A stretch of 64,000 nt of DNA. It comes from Bolinopsis microptera (Eukaryota; Ctenophora; Tentaculata; Lobata; Bolinopsidae). A program made the position numbers and the translations under genes. Location: positions 618,501-682,500 of the forward strand of contig NC_087075.1 of assembly GCF_026151205.1 (NCBI RefSeq). The letters run 5' to 3'. Below the pieces are notes generated by a model. It saw nothing but the letters and a program-made list of their open reading frames with translations. It had not been told where the DNA came from and made no database searches. Below are positions 25,195-38,735 of the stretch, piece after piece; position 1 is the stretch's first letter, and each line of letters starts with the position of its first letter.

Positions 25195-26460
25195 ATGTCT
25201 CAAACTAAAAAAAAAACCAGAGCCCCTTTTCCCCTTCGACATCATCTCCCATCCGACCCAAGACCTCACAGCAGTCATCACCATCCGAGGGCGAGATCGT
25301 CTTCCTGTCCCTGCAAAGATGATGATCTCCAAAAAAGATACTGATTCTACACACGCGGACCTCTTGTCGGCGTATTTTTGATTTTCCAGGCAACTTCACA
25401 CCCACTGTCCATTTCAAGTGACTAATCATTTTCTGTGTGTGATATTGAGACTAGGAAGTACAGCATAGGTATCAAATGCTCACGATAATCCGCTGGAGGC
25501 ACTGTGTGAAGTCAGGGATGGGAAGGTATTCGCAACTGGGGAGACGAAGGGGTAAGTTGTATTTACTTTCTTTAGTTTTAATGCTCATTATATATATTGA
25601 ATGTTTTTGTGAGTGTGAGTAATAATTCTGATCTCTTGCTGAATTCTCCTCAAAAAGGTCAAAATATCATTCAAATCTTTCCAAATTATAGCCATGTGCA
25701 TTTAACAAACTTTCCATAATGCTTTTTCCAATTTACAGGTTATAAAATTGTGGGATCTGTAGAAAAGAAGAACCCATCGATGAAACAACCAGAGCACGAC
25801 AATTCACTCCACCTTCCAGTTCGGATTCCACAGGATCCACCCAGGTACTGCATCTGAGATGGGTCGCCTCTCTGTCAGAACTCACGACAACCAAACACCA
25901 ATCACGATCTGACGGAATGTACAGTGAGCATTATAACATGTGACGTGGGTTGCGTACCAACAGTAAAGTGTGTGCGGGACGGAGAGGGGGTGTTGAACAT
26001 ATTTATGTGGGAACAACTGGGGGGATATATCAGACAGGAATACCCGTTTTCAGGAGGAAGTGAGCGTGATACTGTGTTGTTAATTCCTGAGAATTCTAGT
26101 TTTAGGATGTTAGGACGGTGTTATCCGAGCTACTCCCTCTATTCCTCACAAACCCCCTGACCCCATTGGGGATCACTCTGATAAACTCTATAGAGAGCCT
26201 TGTGTTTGCGCATGATGAGAGGAGATCTTGTCAATAGACATGATTATGTTTGTTCGGGCGTGGTCACGTTAGAGAAACTGATTATGATATTAAGAAAACT
26301 TTCTGTAAGGCACAGTGATCAGGATAGTGGTGAATCAGAGAAAATGATGATAATGGTCAGATCGTCAGAGATGAGCCTAAGAAAAAAAATTAAACATATT
26401 ATAGATTCGAAGGAAATTAAGTCGAACGAGACTGCTGATTTTTTCAGCGACTTAGCTTAG
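25195..26460 (+). CDS. WDR55: WDR55 homolog (WD40 protein), unit B
   Basis: Second copy, from ATG at 25,195 to TAG at 26,458. It shows PFDII, HADLLS-type WD residues, DIETRKYSI, the GDGEVFATGG-like turn, IKLWDL, VRDGEGVLNIF, and the tail KKIKH..SKEIKSNETADFFSDLA with the same stop. Intron boundaries agree with unit A, for example GGGG/TAAGTTG near 25,553 and ATTTACAG near 25,738. The stop codon and last 15 residues are intact here. Frame breaks elsewhere are at different positions from unit A, as expected of random error. Confidence 0.87.
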
Positions 26461-26672
26461 CTTACATTGTGAACGTTTAAGAAATATGACTACCGTTACT
26501 TTTTTATTTAACTTATTTCATTTACCGTAACATTCCTATAGTATGGTATATTACTGCCTAATTTACTGTCTCAATCAATTTGATTTTATATACTGTATTA
26601 ATTAGAACAAAGAATAGTAAGCAACCATTTTTTCAGCACAATTAATTTCCATCTTTATAGTTAGCTGAAACA

Positions 26673-28630
26673 ATGGTTATCTCAATCGGTTGGAAGGAAG
26701 TGCAAACACGATAGGATAGGACTGTGCGGATCTTGAAGAAATTGTCCCAACACCCCGACGCACCTACCTGTGCCACCACGGGGTCACGTTTCTACCACGT
26801 CACAACACCGCGCAACATCACCGAGACAATATCCTCAAACTAGTCAAACAGGCTTATCGATGTAAGTTGCTGTTTTAAAACTTAACAAACTCATCCTGTG
26901 ACTTTCACCGAGCCATACTGAAACTTGTATGTGTAGTTTACTTGTAAAGGAAAAACGTGCAGCGTAAGCACTATCCTCTTCTTTTCAGGAAGCAGGTGTA
27001 TCAATTATCCGATATAGACTGTGTGAGTTATACTAAAGGACCGGGCATGGGAGCGCCGCTAGTCAGCACTGCAGTTGTAGCGCGCACTCTGGCGCAACTC
27101 TGGAACATTCCACTCATGCCTGTTAACCATTGTATCGCCTCATGTTAGAGATGGGGAGACAGGTTCTGTATACTAATTTGTTTTGTGAATTAATCGTTTA
27201 TTTTCTTCAGAATGATAGTTCTCGTAGTTTTGGTGAAAACAGATTTCAATCCATTTCTCTCAGTTGATTGAGTTACAGCTTGATTTATTTTGTTTTAATC
27301 TTACAAAGGAAAAGATATTTTACATACATCTGGCACATGGATAAGGAAATCTATGAACAGTGACATTATTCAGATATCAAACTAATTAAATGTTTAAAAT
27401 TGATATAATGCATGATTGATGTGTATACAAGGGAATACAAAACAATCAAAACATCTGAGTATCTGAATACAATATAATCATGTGTAATGTATACTGACAG
27501 TACAGGTTGCAGATACCCACAGTACTCCTAACGATGTCGGAGGCAATACACAGGTATCATTACATGAACAAGCTACATGATATTCGAGAAACCCTGGATA
27601 TAGCAGTCGGCAATGCTCTGGACAGGTTTAGTTAAACGTTTAAATCAAATTTAAAAGAATGTAAATCTCCCTTTTGTAATTTTGCGTAAACAAGTTTATG
27701 TTACCAAACTTTGTAATATTGTATTTCAACATTAGGATACCTGGCCGAACTTATCCAAATAAGACGCTTTTCAATGCCGTTTGCCAAGTGTTAAGTTAAA
27801 GTAACGACCCTGTCCTGGATACAACTTTGAGCAGCTTGCAAAACAGGGAAAAAAGTTTATTGAGCTACATACTGTCTCAAAGGATGATGTCACATTTTCT
27901 GGTTTGTCCAGAGGAATTATTCTAGCAGTTGAACCCGTCTAACCCAAAAGTGGTTTTAAAGACTCGAGAGACAAAAAAGATAATTACCCTATATAATTCG
28001 CGTTTTTGACACCACTTGGAGCCAAATTTGTGCACTAAAATTATTAATCTTGGCCAATTTTTTATTTTTTCATGCTGATTTGAAGGCCATTAAAGCATTT
28101 GACCCAGTCAAAAAAGTTTCAGATGTATATCTTTTAAACGGTTATTGCGGAAAGTTGCGTTAAAGTTGATGCCCGTGTGTTCAGTAAAATGGCGGGGGGG
28201 GGAGCGGATATATACATACAAATAATCGTCTCGCTTATATATATATTAAGATAACTCGGTATTGTGACATGTAATATCTTCTTTCATATACAATATACAC
28301 CCATTCTCCGAGCATCAATTGGCGTCACCCTGCGATTTTCCAGACATCTTATCGCACATTTGAAGGGACTGCTGAAAAGATGCTTGCGGCAGAGACTGCA
28401 CTAAAGCGGATCTTTATTATTCTTTACAGTAAATGGCCAAAACAAAATCATCTGTGCGTAAAAATAAACATGGGTTTCACTTATTAAACGTCACCAGTTC
28501 AAACTTTCAGTTTTTGTTGAAACTTGGCCGGATAATGCATTTATCTGTTTGATTAAACATAATAATACTTTTTAATTTCAGGAAACAGTGGTTCGCGATG
28601 CTGTGAGATAACCGAACGAGCGATCAATCT
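26673..28630 (+). CDS. OSGEP: OSGEP/Kae1, unit B (3' exons not found)
   Basis: Second copy. E1 is 26,673-26,861 with a GTAAGT donor. E2 (26,989-27,162) is nearly intact: [19 protein letters not shown], then [10 protein letters not shown] and VNHCI. E3 is ~27,501-27,629 and ends before TTTAGTT. E4 is ~27,785-27,945, E5 ~28,345-28,429, and E6 starts near 28,583 after TTTCAG. After ITERA the sequence diverges into non-homologous residues, as in unit A. The metal- and nucleotide-binding C-terminal half-domain is therefore missing or lies beyond the unit. Confidence 0.93.
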
Positions 28631-29439
28631 TCCAAACAGACGACAATTCCTCATGATCAGCCCATCATCTGGTTCTGCATTAAATGAAAAGCACCTTCTA
28701 ATCCAAGACCACCTTTAAACCACTTTTATTTATTGACCTATTATACTTAGTGTAGTTTTTTATAGCCCACATTTAATTTATAAACTTATCATACTTAGTA
28801 TTTTTTTTTGGTGACTGTATCACCCAGTTTTAACATTTGATAATCGTAACAGTTTATTGACGACACATTGACTGAATGATATTTTAAAATCTAATTTAAT
28901 CTAGATATATTATTTATTTACAACAACGACAACTTCCTTTTTTTCTTCTATATTAAGTTACTCATATCTCTTGTACAGACTTTTTTTTACAAGGACATTG
29001 ACAAATGATACTCACATTAGGCATTCATTATAGCCATCTAAATTATTTCACTTGCATTCGGCTTAGAAAATTATTCACTGGTCAACAGATTCCAAATGTT
29101 TAATTAATTTTGTATTAATACAGTAAGGTATATAAGAAAGTTATTTAATTTTGCTTGGCATTAAATTGACTAGGTATTGAGGTTTAATGATGAAGATGGA
29201 AATTGAATTCTATATAAAAATTTACACTATTGTTGGTTGGGGCATTATTGCATAGTAAATATGGTACTACTCATATATATCATATTATTTGATGGTATTC
29301 GATATCTGATTATTTCTCTAGAATATGATTATTATAATCTCAATTTGGCTTTAGTAGGGTGCCCCGCATAAAAGAACTGGATTCTTCCAGGAATCATCCC
29401 GAACACAGAGCAATGGTCCAACATCTATATTAAATTATT

Positions 29440-30660
29440 AACCATTCATTCTGTATGTATTGCACGAAAATTATTTCAATCAAAACATGAGGAGAAAACT
29501 GTGGAAGACACCGTTGAAGAATTCATCGACAGTGATGCTGATTCAAGACCTTCTCCAATACTGCGAGTTATCATCTTCAGAGTTCAGACAGGAGAATGGG
29601 CATTCAGTATGAATCTTTGGAGAGAGTACAAGTAAAAGCGGATCCAGAGATGAGAATAAGAAAACCGTGGAGATCCCGATAAAATTGCTACACTTGTACC
29701 TGAAAATCAATGGGAGTTCTTGCAGAAGGAAACCCTGTAATGAACAAGCGTGTTGATCAACCGCTATGAAGAAGGCGAGGGTATCTGGCCTGAACATTCA
29801 GGAACAATGAACCGGTATACATCCAGAGTCTAGCATATTGACTCTTTCCATGAGGTGAATGCAAAGTCCTCATCACTGAAAAGAACAACCCAGTTCCACG
29901 CACAAGTAGTTACTCCAAGATCATTTTACAGATACCAGAAGGAGTCATGCTCACTACAAGCACTCTATCCAGAATGGGTCAGTCACTGGTGCAGTACGAT
30001 ATAGTTTTCACCTTCCAGATCAATAGATGGAAAGAAATCGGACATTACTTGTATCTTCTCTGATTCAAATGGAGCAGGTATGAAATTTTGGAGAGAGGAT
30101 CACACAAGGAGCTTTGTAAGTGGCTCTGCCTGGTCGGAATGTTTGGACTCCTACAATAGATGACAATAACCATAACTTGCATTGAGACAAGAACATTGTA
30201 TATTAAGTGTGGTAAATGATGTTGAAGACCATCTGTTAAATCTCAGCGTGAAATTCTTTGCTAATATTAGTCATCTAGTAGTCAAAGATTGACAAATTTC
30301 AAGAGGCCAATCCAACTGGCCCAAGTATTTCTATGTCCTCTTTTTACCAACTCGAAATGCTGATAAAATAGGAAAGTCTTCCTTTATAGAAACTTATTCG
30401 TCGTGATGTACTCCCCAAAAACTTTGGTGGTCCATTCTGTATGATGGCTTTGATGACTTCCTAGCCAATAAACACTGGATAACCTGTGCCTAACCTGTCC
30501 AGGGAGATTGACAGATAAGGGCCGAACGGATTACCTGCAAAAAATTCAATATGAAGGGAGTGGCCAAACTAGCTACTTTAAACCGTAATACAGTCCTAGT
30601 TAGGATGCAATGGAGGGACGTGATAGGAGGAGAGGGGGAGGAGGGACGGTAAGGTTAGGT
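29440..30660 (+). CDS. Unassigned coding-like region, unit B
   Basis: Second copy of the region at 11,600-12,800. VEEFIDSDADSRPSPILR and the ENQWEF segment are clearest here. Function unknown. Confidence 0.35.
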
Positions 30661-30999
30661 TCAACACTTTATGCTCCATGCCGCCGGAGGACACCTCATT
30701 GTTTGAAGGCTAATCAGCCCTCCAACATGAATGTTCTTAAATAAGAGGTCCTGTTGCCCACTGTTTAAAAAGTATTTACTTAGGTCAATCTAATAAATGA
30801 ATGCTACCACTGTACTTGTCCCAGTCACTCTAATTTTATAACACCATGACAAACAAAATAAAAAAGTATGACTGTACAGCAATAAAAATGTATCCACCTA
30901 CAGTAACACCTTTATAACCCATTTAAGCTTCTGAAAGATGACAATGATGACAACACTGATCAGATGCTGTCATACGTAAATCTCTGATGGTACTTGAAA

Positions 31000-33900
31000 G
31001 CTGTGACTCATTATTCTGTAAAAAGACATAAACCCGCACTTTGCTAACGAATTAACAGTGCAAAACACACTAATATTTTTCACAAACTTGATGGCAACAA
31101 ATCAAACTTTGACTCGCTGGCAAATGGAAATAGCTAAGTGTTTACTAACAATTCTCTGTAATTGTTCTCTGAAACGAAATGTAGGCCTGAAATGAAAAAC
31201 TTGTACGAACTCACTAGTCTATGAGAGCTTCTATCAGATACTTCGCCTCGAAAGTAAAAGGCTCAGGAGTAGCTCAATATGTCCTAGAACTCCTTCAATG
31301 CTGTCAAAAATAACAACTCTTTCACAATAACAGAAAATCTAGAAACCCTCTTTGTAACAATAGGTAGTCTAGGAAATCTACTTCTATAGGTGAGTAATAA
31401 AACCGCCCATCCCAAGGTGGGCAATGCAGAGGCAAGCTCTCCCAAGAACTGTCCGTCAATACTGATAAGCACCAAAACAACACATAGCAGGTGATTTTAA
31501 ACATAATCTCCATAGTAACACAGTAGCATTATTGCACAGTATGAAGATTCCCTATTTAGTAAAGGCTTTCTTTCATGATATCATTACAACTCAAGAAAAG
31601 CCTGGGTGTAATGCCTCGTGCCTCGACAACAACATTACAAATAGACCTTAGACCTGTTACTTCTGACTCTGAGAGTCATAAATGATCACTATCCATCACC
31701 TCCCTATATTTACAATATTTGACTGGCATTAGAATGACCCAAAAATATTCACAAGCACACTCAATATTATGACTATTGTAAATCAAACACTGATAAATTT
31801 GCTGAAGTGTCCTTGGTAACAAACTAGAACAATGAACCAATTTATCGATTTTACTAACTTTCATTATATTCTTTAAAAACAGCATAGACGAAACCTTGCA
31901 AACTACCGTACCCAAAACCACTAAGCGCACTATCCAAACAACATGGATTATTGCGGGATTATAGCCTCAGTAAACCACTGCCATGGCTTTATGATGACTG
32001 GGCGAAAGTCAGGAAAGTTAAGTGGTAAACAAGTCGAAACTGACACAAAAGGGGCAACATGCTGTGTTCTATCGCTGTAATAAAAGAAACCGATATGATG
32101 AATACAAAGAACAAATACAGGCTCTAAAAAAGGGGTTCGTAAAAAAGCTGTATCTGAAATATTATTCAGACAGTTTCATGAAACTCAGGAAATTCCAAGA
32201 AAACCTGGGAACTGATAAAATAAAATCGGGCAAACAAGAAACAGTATATCAGACCTATATTAACCATGAGACAATGAAAAGATAACTGATCGCAGAGTTA
32301 TAGCTATGCATTCAATAATATTTTGTATCCCTAGCAATCTAACCTTAATGCAGCGCTACAACCGAACTAGGAGAGATACAAATAAATCAGCTCAAGTTTC
32401 TTGAGACTTCTTACCTAAATCGATACAGCTAATATAAATCTACATGACTTCTCACCTGAGGAGGTGGCTAGATCATATCGAACTTAAGATGGCAAGGCAG
32501 CGTACATACCAGTACATATAGTAAAGCAGTATCAGGCAAAAATAACCACTACTATCGGGTATTGTACAACGAATGATGCCAACAGGGACTTTTTCCGACG
32601 ACCTAAAAGTATGTAAAAATAAGTCCAAATTTAAGAAAGCAAATGCCTGAAGCTTCTTGAAATTACAGGCCTATCTCCACCTAAGCAATATTTCGTGTAA
32701 AAATACTTGAAAAAATCATATTCTGTCCAGGGCTTTAACAGTTTCTTCAGTCGCAAGGATTATTATATGAAAATCAATATGGCTTAGAAAAAATCACGAC
32801 AAGCCATGCACTCAACTTCATCTGTCGACTACATTGAAACATCTAAAGAGATAAAAAAATCACGTACAAGGCATTACATTGTTTAATAAAGCTTTGACAC
32901 AATCTGTCATTGATAAACTGCTTAAAAAACGGAAAATGATTATTGAATTCGGGGGACTGCAAATAAATTGATAGCCAGCTGACCTTCTAATAGTCAGCAA
33001 TATGTTCATGTACTTGAGAAGAATCCGAACAACGTCTGTAATATTTTGTGTTCCTCAGGGTCAGTATTAGGTCCGCTTGCTTTTTCATTACTACATCAAT
33101 GAAATATACAGAGTAACAGACCTAGGTAAGTTTATAACATTCTTTGCCGATGACACCAACATATTTGTTGTAGATAAATGTATAAAACACTTTACTGCAA
33201 AGCTAAAAAAATTCTTAAACTTGTTCATCATATATGAAGAAGTAACTTGCTGCAAATCAAACAATAAAGAAATCTAGCTAAATCCACTTTAACGAACTGA
33301 AGAAATGAACCAGATTCAAACACCAATGAATTAAGTAACTGACACAAATAATATAGATAATAAAAGGTGAGGAAACTAAGTTTCTTGGAGTCTTATTGAC
33401 CAAAAACTGAACTGGGATGCTCACATAAGAGCGTTTAACCGTAAAATTGAAATGTGAGATAGGTAGACTAGTGGAAATAGACGCTGTGTAACTAAAAACT
33501 ATATAAGGACCTGTAACCACACACACCCTTTTTGAATCACACCTATGTTATGGAATATCTGTTTGGGAGGTGTATCAAATAATCAACTAGAAGCCAAATT
33601 TAAAACACAAAAGAATGCAAAGAATACTCTTTGTGATAATGATGCATACTTCAATAAGTTTCCAAAACATGATGCCCAGTAAGGCTATCACTGGGATAAG
33701 ACCGTTTAAGTTATCAAGCAGATGTTAGGCAAAGATTTCTTTGACTAGAACCCAGTAAAAACCAATCTTAACGAGTATAACTTCCTGACAGTCCACAATC
33801 TTCAATATTGCACTGTTTACAGGAAAATTTTTAAAATTAATAAGTTCCAATGCACCAGTCCAATAGTTCTCTTTATCAACAGGTCACAAAAGAAGAGACA

Positions 33901-34115
33901 ACTACTTTCATCACCACCCACTCCATCTCATATTCATTCTATCAATCAACTAGTATTAGAATACTGCCGTAAGCAACAATTGAAATAGACTCTCACCTCC
34001 CCACAGTATATTCAAGAATAAACTTAAGAAATCTTTGATAGCATCAACAATCTAAAATGACCGACAGCTTTGGTGCAGTTACATTTACAACTTTGATGCA
34101 AATGAATTCATTGAA
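31000..34115 (+). mobile_element. Non-LTR retrotransposon (LINE), unit B copy
   Basis: Same element at the same position in the unit. The clearest parts are NFDSLA (~31,105), GVVYRPP-equivalent codons near 31,385, KRNRYDEYKEQIQALKKGF (~32,080-32,135), and the RT catalytic box at 33,077-33,240 reading LGKFITFFADDTNIFVVDKC. LNWDAHIRA follows near 33,410. Because it occupies the same place in both units, it is part of the unit and not an independent insertion. Confidence 0.9.
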
Positions 34116-36214
34116 ATAGATGATTAGTAACCATAATCATAGAGTAACCACGGTGTTTAGTTGCAAAAACCATGACAAGGTATCCAACATTATATTAATT
34201 AAGAACGGACAAAAAACGAATCATCATACAACAAAATTTTAAAATCCTGCGGCACCAGGATCCTGTGTTTTCCTACTCTACTCTCCCAAACCCCTCTCTC
34301 CTTCTCCTCTCTTCAGCGTTTATCTTCAATATTTTTAAAATTAGATAGCAGATATATTTTCTTTTAAATGAAAGTAATGGCATTATACCTATTGTTTTTT
34401 TACGTATGTATGTGTGTATAGTGTTTGGCTGACTGGTAAATGCAATATAATTTTGAGGCTCACGGACGTCTCGTCCCATTGGTGGAGTTGTAGGCTGAGT
34501 ATGAGTTCAAATCTCCTTACTTCGTATGGTGAAACCAGAAAAGGTTGCCTTAGCTTGGTCGAGTGTTTGCCCACCGGGGATCAAATATATAGATTATCAA
34601 TGACATTACTTTGACACATAAAACTACTCAAACGACTTTACAGAATTCCAGAAAAATTTAACTAACTGCATTTAGCTAGTTTTATAGTAAATACACACAT
34701 CGCAGAATAGAGGAGCACACTGGGTTCCTGGTTTCTGCGGACTGTGTTTCCTCGGTGGGCCGACAGGTTTTGTTTGTGTAGTAGTGCTGGGAAAAAAAAA
34801 CGCTTAAACTATAATGAGTTCAATGAGAGTAACAAATTTTAATAAATCCTATGACCTTAGTGCCACAGTTTCTTGTGGTAAAAACAAATTTAAAAAGTTA
34901 AACGGTGATATATTGTAGAAGGCACTGATTTACTCACATCACTAAGCATCTGAAGGAAATTAGCACACAAAGATAAACTGACCATTAAACATGACCACCA
35001 GCTATACCACTAACCATAGCTCCGAAATAAATAAATTGCTCTACATAGAAACATCAGCGCCTGAATCCAACACATTTGTGGTCCCCAGGGTTCGGTAAAG
35101 CCCTTACAAGCACTGTGTCCTTGTACCAGCCACAATCAAATTGATCATGCCAGTACTGTCATAAACTGTACCAACTATTTAAAAAATAGATATTCTTTTG
35201 CTAAATTTTAAATTTTAAGTCAAAGAAGCTACTTCTCAATTTTAAAATTTTTAAAGAAATTATATTTTACCCTAACTATGATGTGGTGGCATTTCATACT
35301 TAACTAAATTTTCAACTTGAAAGTAAATAGATTATTAAGGTGAAAACAAAATTATAGTTTAAGACATCCATTCCCTGCATTGATTTTCCAATATTAGAAT
35401 TTATGATATGTTAGATTGAATAATTGTTATAAATTTACTTTTGTTTTATTAACATTTGTTTTATTATTTGGCAAAAGGAGCCATTGCTGCAAGAGCTTAT
35501 ACTAGCACCTCGATTTAACCACTTTGGAGCACAAACTCAAAGCCTAAAACCGTGCCAAGCACAAAAGTATGTTATCGCACATTGTGGATTGATTCCAAAA
35601 TATTAAACAGCACGCGGCACTAATAATATGAAGTTCATTATCGAATTTTAGGATATGCCATCGATCTTTAAACACTATATAAAAGGGTTAATTATATGAA
35701 AAATTAAGTTTGGTTGTTGTAATAGTCGATCTTAATCAAATAAATTGAAAAATAGTAATTTGTTGTTTGTTATTAATTAACTATTGAGTTACGTTCGATT
35801 TAAATAATAAAACACTACTACAATACATTTCACAAAACAAACGACGGGTACACAGAAAGGAGAAGGACAACACATCACACGGACGAAACTGCTGGCTGTT
35901 TTGAAAGTATCTGAATATAAAAAAATTATGATCTCTTGTTCAATAAAATAGGGTGTGATCAATACTTCTCGAGTATATTGGGCTGGCACAGTTGGCTGCA
36001 GAGGCTAACATTGGGTCCCAAAACCGGAGTGGAAACACTTATTTTCGCGTTACGTTAGAAAGCATACAAAATATAAAATATAAGATATAAATGACTGCAA
36101 GTTATAACGGATATAGTTGCGGCGCCATTTTCCCCAATTTATTCTGCGCGAAAATCAACACACGCTGGGTACTGAAATGAAAAAGTTATAACAATGTGTA
36201 TATTAAGATTGCGT

Positions 36215-36375
36215 CGCTATACCTTGATGACAATGACAATCCTTCCAAACGTTTGCTACTGGCGAAGCAGAGCAACGATCGACGCGACGATCGACGACGA
36301 CGATGACGGCGCATCGAAGATGCTGAAGCAAGAAAGCTAGTTCGCGCGGCGCGTCGACGCGCCGAAGTACCCCAC
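36215..36375. repeat. Hairpin cluster (unit C copy)
   Basis: This is the third copy of the cluster. The GCAGAGCAA arm and the GCATC-GAA-GATGC hairpin are visible; the TTGCTCTGC arm carries insertions. Confidence 0.5.
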
Positions 36376-36463
36376 CAACACTATAACCAAAAATTCAGTC
36401 CCATATCTCTTCAGTAAGCTATCGAAGAAACAAGTGCGAATATAATAATTTAATAAAATCAAA

Positions 36464-36787
36464 ATGCACGACTACCTCAATAAAAGTGTTTTTTTCGTGA
36501 TTTTCCTTTTAGTTTTTACTTATTTACATGGCACGCCAGTCACTAGCGCTTTGCACGGCTCTTTATTTTCAAGCATCATGAACGTCGCGAACAGAAAGAA
36601 AATACGTGAGAGGAGCATACTAGGAACAAACAAGCTAGGTAGAATGTCCAAATCACAATCCCAAAACATTTCAATTGATAATGAAATGCAGACCCAGCCG
36701 CTTGCCTCTTTAGTAAAACAAAGTATTTTTAGTAAAACAAAGTATATTTTTTTATGTAGCAGGTGCAAATCGATTCATATGAAATAA
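36464..36787 (+). CDS. Possible small secreted protein with signal peptide
   Basis: This 107-codon ORF begins MHDYLNKS, followed by a hydrophobic core (VFFVIFLLVFTYL, residues 9-21) and a polar stretch, like a cleaved signal peptide with a site near residues 25-32. The rest is basic and serine-rich (NRKKIRERS, KLGRMSKSQSQ). The same start and core are recognisable, though frameshifted, in units A and B, so the signal-peptide part is probably real. The C-terminal part after the AGTAAAACAAAGTA repeats is uncertain. No family is recognised; a secreted peptide precursor is a guess. It could also be the first exon of a longer gene. Confidence 0.38.
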   Translation: MHDYLNKSVFFVIFLLVFTYLHGTPVTSALHGSLFSSIMNVANRKKIRERSILGTNKLGRMSKSQSQNISIDNEMQTQPLASLVKQSIFSKTKYIFLCSRCKSIHMK

Positions 36788-37887
36788 TTATAAAGAATAT
36801 AATAGTATGTCACCCTATTTAACAGTTCCGTTTCGAGTAGTCGTGCCATTGCTAAATTTAACTAGGGACAGTTGTGTCGATTAACATTTTAAAAGTGATT
36901 CTAAGAGCACAAATGGAAAATTTAAGAAAAGCGATCAACACACAGAACCAAGGACAAGGAGACCCCACTGCAGACCATATACATGGCAATTGCTTGTGCA
37001 TGGCCCAAAAGTGTTTCCAGTTGTCCAGGAAACTGTACGTAGCTGGTTCAACAAGTTTTGAATTCGGACTAAGGCTTGATGAGTTCAGGGGTTTCTAGAG
37101 TAGGATTTGATGGTGCCAGGTTTGAATCAGGCGGGACATGGAAATTAGGCGAGGAAAATAATAGGAAATAAAAAATCATATAATATAAAAATAGATCCAA
37201 AAAATAGATCAAAGATTCACACGGCAGTCAGAACTTCCAGACAGAGATGCTTTTGAAACAGGTATAATTAGCGCTTTGTATAGTTGTATGCAAGGGATGT
37301 GATGCTGATTGACTAACTGGTTCCAATGCCCCAGTCTATTTAGGGGGGAGCCACTCAATTTCACGCCCAGGTAGTTTGACAAATGCTGGTTTTCAAGTAC
37401 GAGCTTTTTGATACGGCTCATGATAAATGAGATGGGGAAGAAAGGTCGGAAATTTACTAAGCCAGGGACCCTGACATTGTTTTCTGGTGGAGAACAAAAG
37501 GAAGCAGCGTGCGCTACTTCGAAGAATTTAGACGAGTATAATTTTGCAAATCCCAAACTGTATGCACTGCAAATTTGTAGAGTATATAACCTACAAAAAC
37601 GCGTGGGCGGACATCGTCCGACGGTCTTGGAACAAATAGTTTACCAGTAATCACCCGTCAAGGCTTGTCGCCTCGTACGCTGCGCAAACATTCATGTGCA
37701 ATTAGGAAACACTTTATGTCGTTTATAAGCATTGATAGATACAAGCATTGAATATGTTACGAACACAATGGACCATCGCGTATTTTGCCAAAAATTTTAT
37801 TAAACGAGCGTCTATGATCGTACAATTTTTATGAAAATTATTCACACAACGGATTGTTAATGTTTCATAGTATAGTACCTGGTACTC

Positions 37888-38047
37888 AGGGGTCGACACA
37901 TATTTACGTAATCCCCGAGGGGGAGAAGGTTTCCAAATGATCCCGTAGTGTAATTTGACACAATAGCTATGTGATAAAACTGATTACGGAGGGGAAGGGG
38001 GGAAAAAAAATTGTCCAAAAACTGATTACGTATATTGAACGACCCCT
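37888..38047. mobile_element. MITE (unit C copy)
   Basis: This is the third copy, with termini GGGGTCGACACATATTTACG and TGAACGACCCC. It lies 650 bases before the junction with the inverted repeat. Confidence 0.65.
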
Positions 38048-38148
38048 AATAGCTTGAGTTTGGAGTCCTGTACCTAACAGGAACACCTATCTTCGGCGTG
38101 TGTGGTAACCCTGCAATGTGCTTTGTCTGTATTTTCATTTCATCTTAA

Positions 38149-38212
38149 GTATAAATAAAGATGTTGTTGACACTGTACTTGACCTCACAAAATCCGACAA
38201 TCTTTGCACAAG
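38149..38212 (+). CDS. Coding-like internal exon, unit C copy
   Basis: Same stretch as 2,403-2,468; KDVVDTVLDLTKSD is intact here. Confidence 0.3.
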
Positions 38213-38698
38213 TACACACAAGATTGCTTCCCAGAGCTATTTAAGATTAATTTTGATTTGTGTCCAGTCAAACATTGTGATTTGAATTGCATGAGAAAAT
38301 TAAGTCACATAGTAAACCAGTTATCTCAAAATAATAGTCATTCATTACTTTAATTTATCATTATTTGTTTTCATCCATTATATTAAATCTTAAATGAAGT
38401 ATGTTTTATTATAAATTACCAGTTTTTAAGCTTACTCTTATTTAAGATATAGAGGGGTGTTTGGGTATAAGCTACTAAACCAGTTTATAATACTTGGTAA
38501 TATTGAAAAAGTTTAACTGTTGTTCTGATAACACATTCTCTCAATTTAGAGTTTTAAATCATGAAATTGGGACACAATGCAAGTTACTACTATGTTTTTA
38601 TAGGTATGATGGTGATAATATTTATTTCAAGTCGACCGTTTAATTTGTTTTTTATTTTGTTTTTTTTTTTTGTACTTATGTTAAAATATGTTTTCAGT

Positions 38699-38735
<37 letters not shown>

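Larger units (their letters stand above)
1..38698. repeat. Direct tandem of a ~17.9 kb unit (about 2.15 copies)
   Basis: Unit A runs 1 to about 17,985, unit B to about 35,780, and unit C stops at 38,698. The same landmarks recur in order and orientation: a hairpin cluster (440, 18,405, 36,215), a MITE (2,149, 20,090, 37,888), RP9 exon 2 (5,877, 23,796), the OSGEP start (8,720, 26,673) and the LINE RT motif (15,290, 33,140). Differences are mostly one- to few-base indels spread evenly over exons and introns, and each copy frameshifts conserved exons at different places. That pattern suggests sequencing error in unpolished reads more than evolutionary divergence. Whether the genome really has tandem copies cannot be decided here. 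Confidence 0.93.

Noticed and set aside
1-35780. Tandem unit as a ~17.9 kb mitochondrial or plasmid circle
   Set aside because: It holds intron-split nuclear genes (RP9, WDR55, OSGEP) and a LINE, and no rRNA, tRNA or respiratory-chain genes.
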